Positions 1 to 6,921 of a DNA stretch of 45,964 bases are shown here, in pieces. Source of the stretch: Chthonomonas sp. UBA2391 (GTDB lineage Bacteria; Armatimonadota; Fimbriimonadia; Fimbriimonadales; Fimbriimonadaceae); the NCBI GenBank assembly GCA_002343825.1, contig DDSL01000126.1, positions 220 through 46,183 on the forward strand, in the 5' to 3' direction. The notes beneath the pieces are model-generated. The model made no database searches and was not told the DNA's origin. It worked only from the letters and a program-made list of their open reading frames with translations. The first letter of the stretch is position 1. Each line of letters opens with the position of its first letter. The translations under genes were made by a program, and so were the position numbers.

Positions 1-314
1 AACCCCGGGTGAGGATTGAAACGATGCTTTCGATGGAGAGCCCCGGCTGCTCATACCCGTCGCACCCGGCCTAAACCCCGGGTGAGGATTGAAACAAGGC
101 TTGCCTCAAGTCGGTCGGCACCATCGACAGCCGTCGCACCCGGCCTAAACCCCGGGTGAGGATTGAAACTTGGAGAGGTCCCGACTGCTCGGGGCGAGGT
201 CACGTCGCACCCGGCCTAAACCCCGGGTGAGGATTGAAACATTCTGGAACTTTCGGGGGTTAACCTCGGACTCCGGTGTCGCACCCGGCTTTAACGCAAG
301 GTAGGGGCTGGCAA
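1..314 (+). CRISPR. CRISPR array, leader-distal end (4 repeats plus degenerate terminal repeat)
   Basis: Identical 37-bp repeats lie at 59-95, 133-169 and 204-240; 1-22 is the 3' part of another, so the array continues to the left. A degenerate copy at 278-314 keeps the first 12 bases and then diverges, as terminal repeats usually do. Spacers are 23-58, 96-132, 170-203 and 241-277 (34-37 bp). Each repeat has a 7-bp stem (CACCCGG / CCGGGTG) with an 8-nt loop and ends GATTGAAAC, the 5' handle typical of type I and type III systems. Ending and terminal decay both indicate rightward transcription with the leader off the left edge. No cas gene is in the window, so the subtype cannot be set. Confidence 0.97.
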
Positions 315-375
315 GCAAGGGCGCACCGCCCGCTCTGCGCACTTTGAACGTGGTTCGTGCCGAGTATTGGACAAT

Positions 376-729
376 TCACCGCAGGAGGGAGACCGTCCTG
401 GGGTCGAGTGTTTTGATGGGGCGGCCGGGGCCGAAGTCGACGGTGACTCCGTGCGGCGAGATGCCCCAGATTCGGCCGGTTTCGCCGGAAGGTAGGTGGA
501 CCACTGGGGTCCCGAGGCCGGGGCAGATCTGCGCCAGGGCCGACCTGAACCCCGCCTCTTCCTTCAGCGCGGCCAAGACCGACTCGCGGCCGGCCTTGAT
601 CTGCGCCAAGAGTTCCTCGGGAAAGCGGTCGGGCAGATCCGCATCGATCTGCCCATCGGCGGTCAGCTCGAACCGCGCGCCGCGAACCCGCGCCTGGGCC
701 AAAAGCCACTGGCCAAGGCGGCTCTTCAT
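376..729 (-). CDS. small TubC-N-like protein of the primase module
   Basis: 117 residues. The first ~55 residues resemble the TubC N-terminal docking fold: helix (GQWLLAQARVRGARF), short strands (ELTADGQI), helix (FPEELLAQIKAGRESVLAAL). Small proteins of this look are often annotated next to primases in plasmids and islands. The C-terminal half (GTPVVHLPSGETGRIWGI) looks like a small beta domain. The ATG overlaps the primase stop in ATGA (726-729), so translation is probably coupled and it is the last gene of the module. Function unknown; a replication accessory role is inferred only from position. Confidence 0.7.
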   Translation of the reverse strand: MKSRLGQWLLAQARVRGARFELTADGQIDADLPDRFPEELLAQIKAGRESVLAALKEEAGFRSALAQICPGLGTPVVHLPSGETGRIWGISPHGVTVDFGPGRPIKTLDPRTVSLLR

Positions 730-3131
730 AGCAGCACCCTCTTTCTGACCGGGCCCTGGTCCAGAGGAAGCGAAAGAGTGTCACAAGTGCCACACGTGTC
801 ACCACCCTCCGGATTTAGGTTCAAATCAAGCGAAACAGCCGGTGACACTTCCTGTGACACTTCCGTGGGTGCGTTCTCCCAAGTGCCACTGCCGTCTGGC
901 CCCGTTTCAGGTTCAAAACAGGCCTCCGGTGACACTTGTGGCACTTGGGGCACTTCTTCGCCCTCTTTGCGGGGGACGATGCGCCAAGAACTTCCTTCTC
1001 GCGTGCGGGTCTTTTCGACCACGATCCCGACCGAGGAGAAAACCGTGGCCAGCCGCTTGAGCCGCTTGCCGAGCGCATCGGGGCTCGCAGGCCACCCTTC
1101 GGGACGGTCTTTCGGCTTGGTGATCTGGTGCCGCTCATTGAGCAAGGCGAAGAGATCGCGGGCGGGGCCGATGAACCCACCTTCTTCGGCGAGTTTCCGC
1201 ACGGCTTGGCTTAGGTCGTCCGACTCGATGGTGGCCAGATTCTTGGCCTTGCGATTTTCGCCGAGGACCCGCCACATCTCATCGCGGTCGGGTTCGGGAG
1301 TCCCGGCATAGACCCAGAGGGCAAAGTCCGCGAGCCGCGGCAAGTTCCCCGGCGGACGAACCTTCTCCCGGTCTCGCACGGCGCGCGCGACATGGTCCAG
1401 CAAGGCCCCGAGCACGCGCGCGCGCGCGAAGGTGAAAGCGGCCACGAGGTCGGATTCTGCTCTTCTGGCCGAATCGGGCGGCCTCTGGAATTCGACGAAG
1501 AGGGATCGCTCGGCCAGGTCGGGGGCCGAGACCGCGTCATTGATCCCATTGAGCAGAACCGGTCGCCGTCCGGTCACGATGTGCTCCTCAGCATCGGTAT
1601 ATTTTTGGCGCTGCGAAATCCCCCCGCCCGTGGCCAGCGAACAGAGCGAATCGGAAAGCCAGGTCGGCAGACTGGAGAGATTGTCGAAGGCGAGCAGATA
1701 CCCCGAATTGAGCGATGCTCCCAGATCGTCTTCGGCCTTGGGCAGGCGCCGCAGGTTGAGCCTGGTCGGATCTAAGAGCTCGCGCAGCACTGTGCAACCG
1801 AAACTCTTGCCGCTCCCCTGCTCGCCCGTTACCACCAAGAGGGGGAAACCGCCCGGATGGGGCATGAAGGCCCCGAGCAGATAGGCCCTGATCGCGGTGA
1901 ATCCATCGGAATCCACGCAGAGGAGTTCCTTGAGATCGTTCAGAGTTCCTCCGGGCAGGGGGACGGGCAACGATTCCGCAGCCTTGGGCCGGATGAAGCG
2001 GATGGGGCATTGGTCATCAGGGACCAAAACCCAACCGGTCGCATCGATCCGCACAACTTGGCGAGTTTTGTCGCAGAGGTCGAGCCAAACAGCTCCATCG
2101 GCATGCCCGATTCGGATGGACGTTTCCAGCGTTGGTCCCTCATAAAGGGCATGGCATGCCAGATTATCGATGGCTCGGTCGAGGGCTTCGCGGGGGGCCG
2201 TAAGCTTTCGGAATCGGAAGACCTCCCCCGAAAACCAGGTTCGGAATCTCGTATCCTTAACGGGCAGATTATCGAACCCGCCAGCGGGCAATCGGATCGT
2301 AGCAAAGGGCTCCTTTTCGTTGGTGTTCCAAAACGTCGCCTGTTCTCGGCCCAAACGGACCAGGTCCTCGGTGAGACTCGGCTTGGATTGCGCCTCGGGC
2401 TGGGGCCGTTGATACTCCTCGATGAGCTCGGCGAGGTCTTCGACCGTTCCTCCCCCGATGAAGAAATCGTCCGCGCCGATTTTTCCATCGTTCGGCCCGC
2501 TAGGCAATCGGCAGAGATAGACCTTTGCCTGCATGGCCTTCAGCAACTCGGCCAGGCGTTCCTCGGCCTTGCGCACGTGCTCATTGGTGGCCGCATCGGA
2601 ATCGAAGAGGATGCAAACTGGCATCCCTTTGAGACCGATGAGGTCCCAATCGCCGCGGAGTGCATCTTGATTCTTGAAGTTCCAAACCCCAGGAATCGCG
2701 AGTGCCGCCAGGCCCTTTGAGACCAGGGCCGCCGCCTTCTTTTCGCCTTCGGTGAGGAAGAGATACGGGAGCGCGGCTGCAGGTCGTTCGGCCACACCCT
2801 GCAATCCCTCGATGAGCCTACGTGCAGTGGGCAAGCAATAGATCCGGCAAGCCTGGCCGGAGGGCTGCTCATACTTTCGCGGCTTGCCCTTGGGGTCGAG
2901 TCGCGGAACCTCGGGCCGAATGCGCGAATAGACGGGCTGATCCGGGTCGGACCAGGTGAAGACCGGGAGCACCAGCGCCGGGGGCCGGATCTCGGGCTGA
3001 CGAAACCCGAGATCCTGGAGTTGGGCCTTGGTCGTCGCTGACCAAGCACCCATCTCGTCGATGATTTCCGGGGAAATCCCCGAGCCGTCCACCAGGTGCT
3101 GCCGGTGCGACTCTAGGAGCGGGGGCCTCAA
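726..3131 (-). CDS. TOPRIM-like (DUF3854-type) primase fused to AAA+ helicase domain
   Basis: 801 residues, start TTG. The N-terminal part has TOPRIM-like features: LTEGEKKAA (residues ~126-134) and ILFDSDAATN (~174-183), as in DUF3854/primase proteins of mobile elements. The C-terminal half is a P-loop ATPase: Walker A GEQGSGKS (436-443), Walker B YLLAFDNL (~478-485), then a sensor-like LLNGIND (~527-532), similar to helicase domains of phage and island replication proteins. Expected role: priming and unwinding at the element's own origin. The TTG start overlaps the AlpA stop as TTGA (3128-3131), and its 3' end contains the iteron cluster. The last ~90 residues are low in complexity and partly dictated by those iterons. 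Confidence 0.85.
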   Translation of the reverse strand: MRPPLLESHRQHLVDGSGISPEIIDEMGAWSATTKAQLQDLGFRQPEIRPPALVLPVFTWSDPDQPVYSRIRPEVPRLDPKGKPRKYEQPSGQACRIYCLPTARRLIEGLQGVAERPAAALPYLFLTEGEKKAAALVSKGLAALAIPGVWNFKNQDALRGDWDLIGLKGMPVCILFDSDAATNEHVRKAEERLAELLKAMQAKVYLCRLPSGPNDGKIGADDFFIGGGTVEDLAELIEEYQRPQPEAQSKPSLTEDLVRLGREQATFWNTNEKEPFATIRLPAGGFDNLPVKDTRFRTWFSGEVFRFRKLTAPREALDRAIDNLACHALYEGPTLETSIRIGHADGAVWLDLCDKTRQVVRIDATGWVLVPDDQCPIRFIRPKAAESLPVPLPGGTLNDLKELLCVDSDGFTAIRAYLLGAFMPHPGGFPLLVVTGEQGSGKSFGCTVLRELLDPTRLNLRRLPKAEDDLGASLNSGYLLAFDNLSSLPTWLSDSLCSLATGGGISQRQKYTDAEEHIVTGRRPVLLNGINDAVSAPDLAERSLFVEFQRPPDSARRAESDLVAAFTFARARVLGALLDHVARAVRDREKVRPPGNLPRLADFALWVYAGTPEPDRDEMWRVLGENRKAKNLATIESDDLSQAVRKLAEEGGFIGPARDLFALLNERHQITKPKDRPEGWPASPDALGKRLKRLATVFSSVGIVVEKTRTREGSSWRIVPRKEGEEVPQVPQVSPEACFEPETGPDGSGTWENAPTEVSQEVSPAVSLDLNLNPEGGDTCGTCDTLSLPLDQGPVRKRVLL
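776..955. repeat. iteron-like cluster, candidate replication origin inside the primase gene
   Basis: Nine copies of a 9-bp motif, consensus AAGTGYCAC, fall in 180 bp. Three are head-to-tail in plus orientation (776-784, 785-793, 794-802), two are in minus orientation 12 bp apart (842-850, 854-862), one is plus (881-889), and three are head-to-tail in minus orientation (929-937, 938-946, 947-955). Six are exact and three have one mismatch. The outer triplets are inverted relative to each other. Two AGGTTCAAA repeats (817-825, 909-917) lie between them. The copies encode different peptides depending on orientation (QVP versus CGT), so the DNA rather than the protein appears conserved. Iterons close to the Rep/primase gene are known from chromosomal-island origins; origin function here is inferred. 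Confidence 0.7.
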
Positions 3132-3313
3132 TTGTTGCCCCCTTGCCCACCCGAGTTTTCCCGGATGTAGCGCTCGATCTCGGCCTCGGAGTAGCGGACT
3201 CCGCGCTTGCCGATATGGACGGGTTTGATCTTGCCGCTGCGAACAAGATTGTGGAGGTGAGTGCGGCCGATGGCCAGCCGCTCGCAGACTTCACTTGTCT
3301 TGATGAGTTTCAT
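3128..3313 (-). CDS. AlpA/excisionase-type helix-turn-helix DNA-binding protein
   Basis: 61 residues from the ATG at 3313 (MKLIKTSEVCERLAIGRTHL). The order is strand, HTH (TSEVCERLAIGRTHLHNLVRSG), then KPVHIGKRGVRYSEAEIERYI, the pattern of AlpA / MerR-like excisionase proteins (HTH_17). Such proteins activate integrase genes or act as recombination directionality factors in islands. A longer frame runs back to 3358 but adds residues with no family resemblance. First gene of the three-gene module, overlapping the primase by 4 bp. The role in excision is inferred from family and position. Confidence 0.85.
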   Translation of the reverse strand: MKLIKTSEVCERLAIGRTHLHNLVRSGKIKPVHIGKRGVRYSEAEIERYIRENSGGQGGNN

Positions 3314-3886
3314 CTTTGTATCCGTAGGAGCGCAATCGTTCACTCCTGCTAGTAACAAGCCGGCACCCCGGACCTAACTCGTATTCGGGATTTGAGGCTT
3401 TCCGCACCGGTTTGTGAGGCGGCTGAGGATGGATCGAGATTCCTTTGCACGCAAAAGCTGCGCCGGGAATTTTCATCTGAAGACGGCTGACCGATTGTTC
3501 GGTAAAGCTTCAAGCCAATAAACTTGCCCTTTACTTCCACAAGAGGTAGGAAAGACGGTCTACTACCACCGGGCAGTTGTCCGCCGAGAGCCGGGAGCGG
3601 TTCACGAAAACCGCAGAAGTTCGCGTCCATGCTCCCTTAGACGGAAACCGAAAAAATAAGCAAGATTTCTTGAAAATTCCCGCCCCCGCGCTGCGGTCCC
3701 CAGCCCGCGCCGCCCGATCCAGGCCCCGAGCGGGATCCACGGCCACCCCCCGGCAAGCCGCGACACGGACAGGGAGCCTTGGAAAACAAAAATAATCAAA
3801 ACGGACAATTCGCCTCGGTGCTCGTTCCGAGAACCAACGACGGACACAACTCTTCCCAGAACTCTTCCCAGCGGCATCCCAAAATG
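3314..3886. other. intergenic region between AlpA gene and tRNA-Asn terminator
   Basis: 573 bp in which I find no convincing gene. It should hold the promoter of the leftward AlpA-primase module. Two details stand out. An 11-bp string GAACCAACGAC at 3831-3841 also occurs in the tRNA-Asn T-arm at 3948-3958. A tandem 12-bp direct repeat AACTCTTCCCAG lies at 3848-3859 and 3860-3871. Both could belong to an attachment or regulatory site, but this is not shown. Confidence 0.5.
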
Positions 3887-3914
3887 AAAAAACCCACTCG
3901 ATATGAGTAGGTTT
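3887..3914 (-). terminator. rho-independent terminator after tRNA-Asn
   Basis: Read on the minus strand: a 10-bp stem (AAACCTACTC / GAGTGGGTTT, one G-U pair) with a 5-nt loop, running into TTTTTT. It sits 13 nt beyond the CCA end of tRNA-Asn and separates it from the leftward module. Confidence 0.85.
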
Positions 3915-3927
3915 CGCGTCTAAAAGA

Positions 3928-4003
3928 TGGCTGCCCCTGTTGGACTCGAACCAACGACCCGCTGATTAACAGTCAGCTGCTCTACCGACTGAGCTAAGGG
4001 GCA
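3928..4003 (-). tRNA. tRNA-Asn (GTT)
   Basis: 76 nt including an encoded CCA. The cloverleaf closes fully: acceptor TGCCCCT / AGGGGCA, D-stem GCTC / GAGC, anticodon stem GCTGA / TCAGC with loop CTGTTAA (anticodon GTT), T-stem GTTGG / CCAAC with loop TTCGAGT, discriminator G. The AlpA-primase module lies on its 3' side, the usual side for elements that integrate into tRNA genes. Confidence 0.98.
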
Positions 4004-4016
4004 GTGCGGTCTGCAG

Positions 4017-4045
4017 ATAGTACCTTTCCTTTTGGGCTTTTTCAA
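4017..4045 (-). promoter_or_regulatory. sigma-70-type promoter of tRNA-Asn
   Basis: On the minus strand, TTGAAA (4045-4040) and TACTAT (4022-4017) are separated by exactly 17 bp, placing the start about 7 nt before the mature tRNA 5' end at 4003. Confidence 0.75.
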
Positions 4046-4124
4046 CCGTCTCCATTAGGTTCAATCGCTAAAATTTGCCCGAGTCTGGACGGAATACCAG
4101 GGCGATTTCTTAACCCACCCCGGC

Positions 4125-4130
4125 CACAAT
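4125..4130 (+). promoter_or_regulatory. -10-like hexamer CACAAT, 6 nt before start codon
   Basis: CACAAT is followed by AGAGGC and then the ATG at 4137. The spacing would put the transcription start at or beside the ATG (leaderless mRNA). It matches the arrangement before several other genes in this window. Confidence 0.45.
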
Positions 4131-4136
4131 AGAGGC

Positions 4137-5564
4137 ATGAATCGATTTTGGGTCGGAGCCGTGCTTGCGGCAGGGCTCCTGGTCTCCGGCGCAGAGGCCC
4201 GCCTCCGCGTCTGCACCTGGAACGTCACCAACTACAACGGCGACCGCGTCACCGACTTCCAGACCGCGCTCTACGGCGAATTTCAGGGCCGCAGCATGCA
4301 GCTCGACGTCCTCATCGGCCAAGAGTTCATCTCCCAGACTGCGGTCAACACCTTCCGAAACTTGCTGAACTCGGCCCCGGGCAGTCCCGGAGACTGGCAG
4401 GCGGCGCCGTTCGTCAATGGTAACGACACCGATAGCGCCCTCTTCTATCGCACCAGCCGGGTCACGTTCATCGCCCAGACGGTCGTGGCGTCGGGCGGAA
4501 ATCCGCCGGCGATCCCGCGAAACATCATGCGATACGATATCCGCCCGGTCGGCTATGCCGGGGCCAATGCCACGATCGCCATGTATAGCAGCCACATGAA
4601 GTCGGGATCGACCACCAGCGATCTCGACCGCCGACTTGCCGAGGCCCAGTTCATTCGCAGCAATGCCGAAACGTTGCCGGCCGATTGGCACTTCCTCGTG
4701 GGGGCCGATTTTAATATTCCCAACTCGACCCAAACGGCTTACCAAAAGCTCGTCGGAAGCGAGATCAACAACGCCGGCCGGTTCTTCGATCCGATCAACC
4801 GTCCTGGCAACTGGAATAACACCGCCGCGACGCGCAACATCAATACCCAAGATCCGGCCACCCAGATGGACGACCGGTTCGACCAGATCCTGATTTCCGC
4901 CGACCTCTTCGATAGCAAGGGCATCGACTACATCGGAAATCCAAGCATCCCGTTCAAGAACTACAGTTCCTCCGACCCTCAGCCTTGGAACGACCCCAAC
5001 CACAGCTACCGCTGCTGGGGCAACGACGGGTCGGCTTACAATGCGCCGCTGGCAACCACCAATAACTCGATGGTCGGGCCCACCATCGCCCAGGCTCTTA
5101 TCAATACCGCCGATGGGCTCGGCCACCTACCGGTCTATCTCGATCTTCGGCTGCCCGCCCAAGCAGGAGTCAGCACCAACCTCATCGACTTCGGCGTCGT
5201 ACGAGTCAACTCTTCGCAGAGCCGGACGTTCCAGGTGAGCAACACGGCCAACACGGCCCTCTGGGGGACGAATGGTCTCCAGCGGTTGAACTACACGATG
5301 ACCAGCACCAGCGGAGCGACCGTGCCCACGTCCAGCTTCTTCGTCAACCCCGGGGCAAGCGCCAATACCCATGCCGTCGTGCTGAATACGTCGACTCTGG
5401 GCGTCCGGACGGGGACGATCACGATCACCACCGATGCCGCCGACAATCCTGTCCGAACGATCACCTGGCGGGCCGATATCCGGGTGAAGGCTCCCGAAGT
5501 TGGCGGTCCTGCGTCGCCACGTGGGAACCCGACCCTAGTCGGGCGTCAGGGCTTCGGACTCTGA
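4137..5564 (+). CDS. secreted endonuclease/exonuclease/phosphatase-family protein
   Basis: 475 residues with a signal peptide (residues 1-21, VGAVLAAGLLVSGAEA). Residues ~24-340 are an EEP (DNase I-like) domain: TWNV with N29, GQEF with E63, SSHMKS with H153, GADFN with D191 and N193, DDRFDQIL, and terminal GHLPVYLDL with H330. The usual Asp just before the final His (SDH) is replaced here (GLGH). Residues ~345-455 form an Ig-like domain of the choice-of-anchor/ASH style (IDFGVVRVNSSQSRTFQVSN). Expected to hydrolyse phosphodiesters or phosphomonoesters outside the cytoplasm; the substrate cannot be read. Its TGA overlaps the next ATG by one base. Confidence 0.85.
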   Translation: MNRFWVGAVLAAGLLVSGAEARLRVCTWNVTNYNGDRVTDFQTALYGEFQGRSMQLDVLIGQEFISQTAVNTFRNLLNSAPGSPGDWQAAPFVNGNDTDSALFYRTSRVTFIAQTVVASGGNPPAIPRNIMRYDIRPVGYAGANATIAMYSSHMKSGSTTSDLDRRLAEAQFIRSNAETLPADWHFLVGADFNIPNSTQTAYQKLVGSEINNAGRFFDPINRPGNWNNTAATRNINTQDPATQMDDRFDQILISADLFDSKGIDYIGNPSIPFKNYSSSDPQPWNDPNHSYRCWGNDGSAYNAPLATTNNSMVGPTIAQALINTADGLGHLPVYLDLRLPAQAGVSTNLIDFGVVRVNSSQSRTFQVSNTANTALWGTNGLQRLNYTMTSTSGATVPTSSFFVNPGASANTHAVVLNTSTLGVRTGTITITTDAADNPVRTITWRADIRVKAPEVGGPASPRGNPTLVGRQGFGL

Positions 5565-6187
5565 TGTGTGCCCGCTATGCGCTGGCGGTGGAGGAGCTCG
5601 ATGGGCTTCCTCTACCGCCTGGGCACCAGGCGCTCTTCAATGTCGCCCCAACTCACTACGTGCCCATCCTCCAGCGCAGCGGGGGCCAGTGGGCTGCGGA
5701 TCGGATGAGCTGGGGCCATCAGCCGCACTGGGCTAAGAATCGGCTGATCAACCTGCGGAGTGAGGGGATCCTTGAGAACGCCTGGAAGCGGGCCCAATAC
5801 ACCCACCGGCGCGTGATTGTGCCGGCGAGTGGGTTCTTCGAATGGACCACCATCGCCGGGGAGCGACATCCCCGCTACTTTCACCGCATCGACAACACCC
5901 CGCTCCTCATGGCCGCGATCTGGAGCGAAGACGGCGAGTCTCTTGAGCCTCAGTTCATTGTGCTCACCACTGGGGCCAATGCCATCGTCCGCGAGATCCA
6001 CGACCGGATGCCGATCCTCTTCGACGAAGCAACCGCCGCAGAGTGGCTGGCCGCAACCCCCCGCGAGGCTGAGCTTTTGCACCAGCTAGCGTTGCCCGAG
6101 GACCTTCTCCACCACTACGGCGTGACCCGAAAGATGAACTACCCGGGCTATCAGAACCCGGATAGCGTCGTGCCGATAGCGGGTTAG
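5564..6187 (+). CDS. SRAP-domain protein (YedK/HMCES), abasic-site protein-DNA crosslinker
   Basis: 207 residues beginning MCARYAL; Cys2 becomes the N-terminal catalytic residue after Met removal. Other family signatures: FNVAPT, LINLRSEG, RRVIVPASGFFEW (E93), and REIHDRMP with H146. The family forms a thiazolidine crosslink with abasic sites in single-stranded DNA, protecting them during replication. It starts in the stop codon of the preceding gene (TGATG) and converges with the prepilin-like gene, sharing bases 6184-6187. Confidence 0.95.
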   Translation: MCARYALAVEELDGLPLPPGHQALFNVAPTHYVPILQRSGGQWAADRMSWGHQPHWAKNRLINLRSEGILENAWKRAQYTHRRVIVPASGFFEWTTIAGERHPRYFHRIDNTPLLMAAIWSEDGESLEPQFIVLTTGANAIVREIHDRMPILFDEATAAEWLAATPREAELLHQLALPEDLLHHYGVTRKMNYPGYQNPDSVVPIAG

Positions 6188-6921
6188 TTAGGACACTTCT
6201 CGTGCCACGGCGTCCGGTCCGGGCGCCCCGGCGTCGCGGGGATCGGATATTGCCGCATCACCTGCACGCCCGAGTAGGGGATCCCGCACGGATCGCTCAG
6301 CCATTTCCCCTTCATCATTAGGGCCGCGTGGCCATCAAGGAACATCGCCCCCGCCCCGCCGTTGTGACGATCCATCGCGAGCACGGGCTGGGTAAATCCC
6401 GACTTGTTATAGAGATTCTTGGGTGGCTCGAACCAACTATCGTCGAATGGATCTCCTTTCTCGGTCACCATCACGATGCTCACGAGGTCTTCGATTGCGG
6501 ATTGACTCAGGCCCTCTACAGCGCGGTTTGCGACGTAGCTCCGAGGCACCAGCGGCTTGCCCGCAGTCCCGTCTTCGCTGCTGTGGGGAACCCTCCTGGC
6601 GTCGGTCGGGCAGACCAGCAACCCTTTGTTGTTCTTGGTGTACGGCAGGATCTGGTTCCACCAGCGGTTCTCCCGGGTCGCGCCATGCGGGGCCGCCGCG
6701 GTGCGCGAGAGATCGACCGAATGCCCAAAGAAGAACAGCATCTGGTCGTTGTCGTCCAGATACATGATCAGCCCGATGCCGAGTTGGCGCTGGTTGCTGG
6801 TACAAGTGGTCTTGTGGGCCTGGCCCTTGGCTTGAGCAAAGACGGGGAAGAGGATCGCAGCCAGGATCGCGATGATCGCGATGACGACTAGCAGTTCAAT
6901 CAATGTGAAGGCACGTTTCAT
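6184..6921 (-). CDS. type IV prepilin-like protein (N-methylation/cleavage motif)
   Basis: 245 residues. It starts MKRAFTLIELLVV, a class III prepilin leader with a short basic stretch, cleavage site and hydrophobic helix to about residue 30. It continues FAQAKGQAHKTTCTSNQRQL, a form very common in Armatimonadota and Planctomycetota pseudopilin-like proteins. A histidine-to-aspartate-glycine tail motif is present (MDRHNGGAGAMFLDGHAAL). Likely a minor pseudopilin or surface-displayed protein. The ATG overlaps the upstream phosphoesterase stop (ATGA), so the two are cotranscribed. Confidence 0.9.
   Translation of the reverse strand: MKRAFTLIELLVVIAIIAILAAILFPVFAQAKGQAHKTTCTSNQRQLGIGLIMYLDDNDQMLFFFGHSVDLSRTAAAPHGATRENRWWNQILPYTKNNKGLLVCPTDARRVPHSSEDGTAGKPLVPRSYVANRAVEGLSQSAIEDLVSIVMVTEKGDPFDDSWFEPPKNLYNKSGFTQPVLAMDRHNGGAGAMFLDGHAALMMKGKWLSDPCGIPYSGVQVMRQYPIPATPGRPDRTPWHEKCPN

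Noticed and set aside
23..58. Spacer 1 shares a 12-base string (GGCTGCTCATAC) with the primase gene near 2864-2875, hinting at self-targeting.
   Set aside because: A 12-mer match between four spacers and 46 kb on both strands is expected about once by chance, and the rest of the spacer does not match.
260..805. Long leftward open frame overlapping the CRISPR end and the TubC-like gene.
   Set aside because: It is a shadow frame rich in Arg and Pro, while the overlapped 376-729 frame has family resemblance and a coupled start.
4110..5126. Long leftward open frame opposite the endonuclease/phosphatase gene.
   Set aside because: It is an antisense shadow created by high GC; the plus-strand gene has a signal peptide and catalytic motifs.
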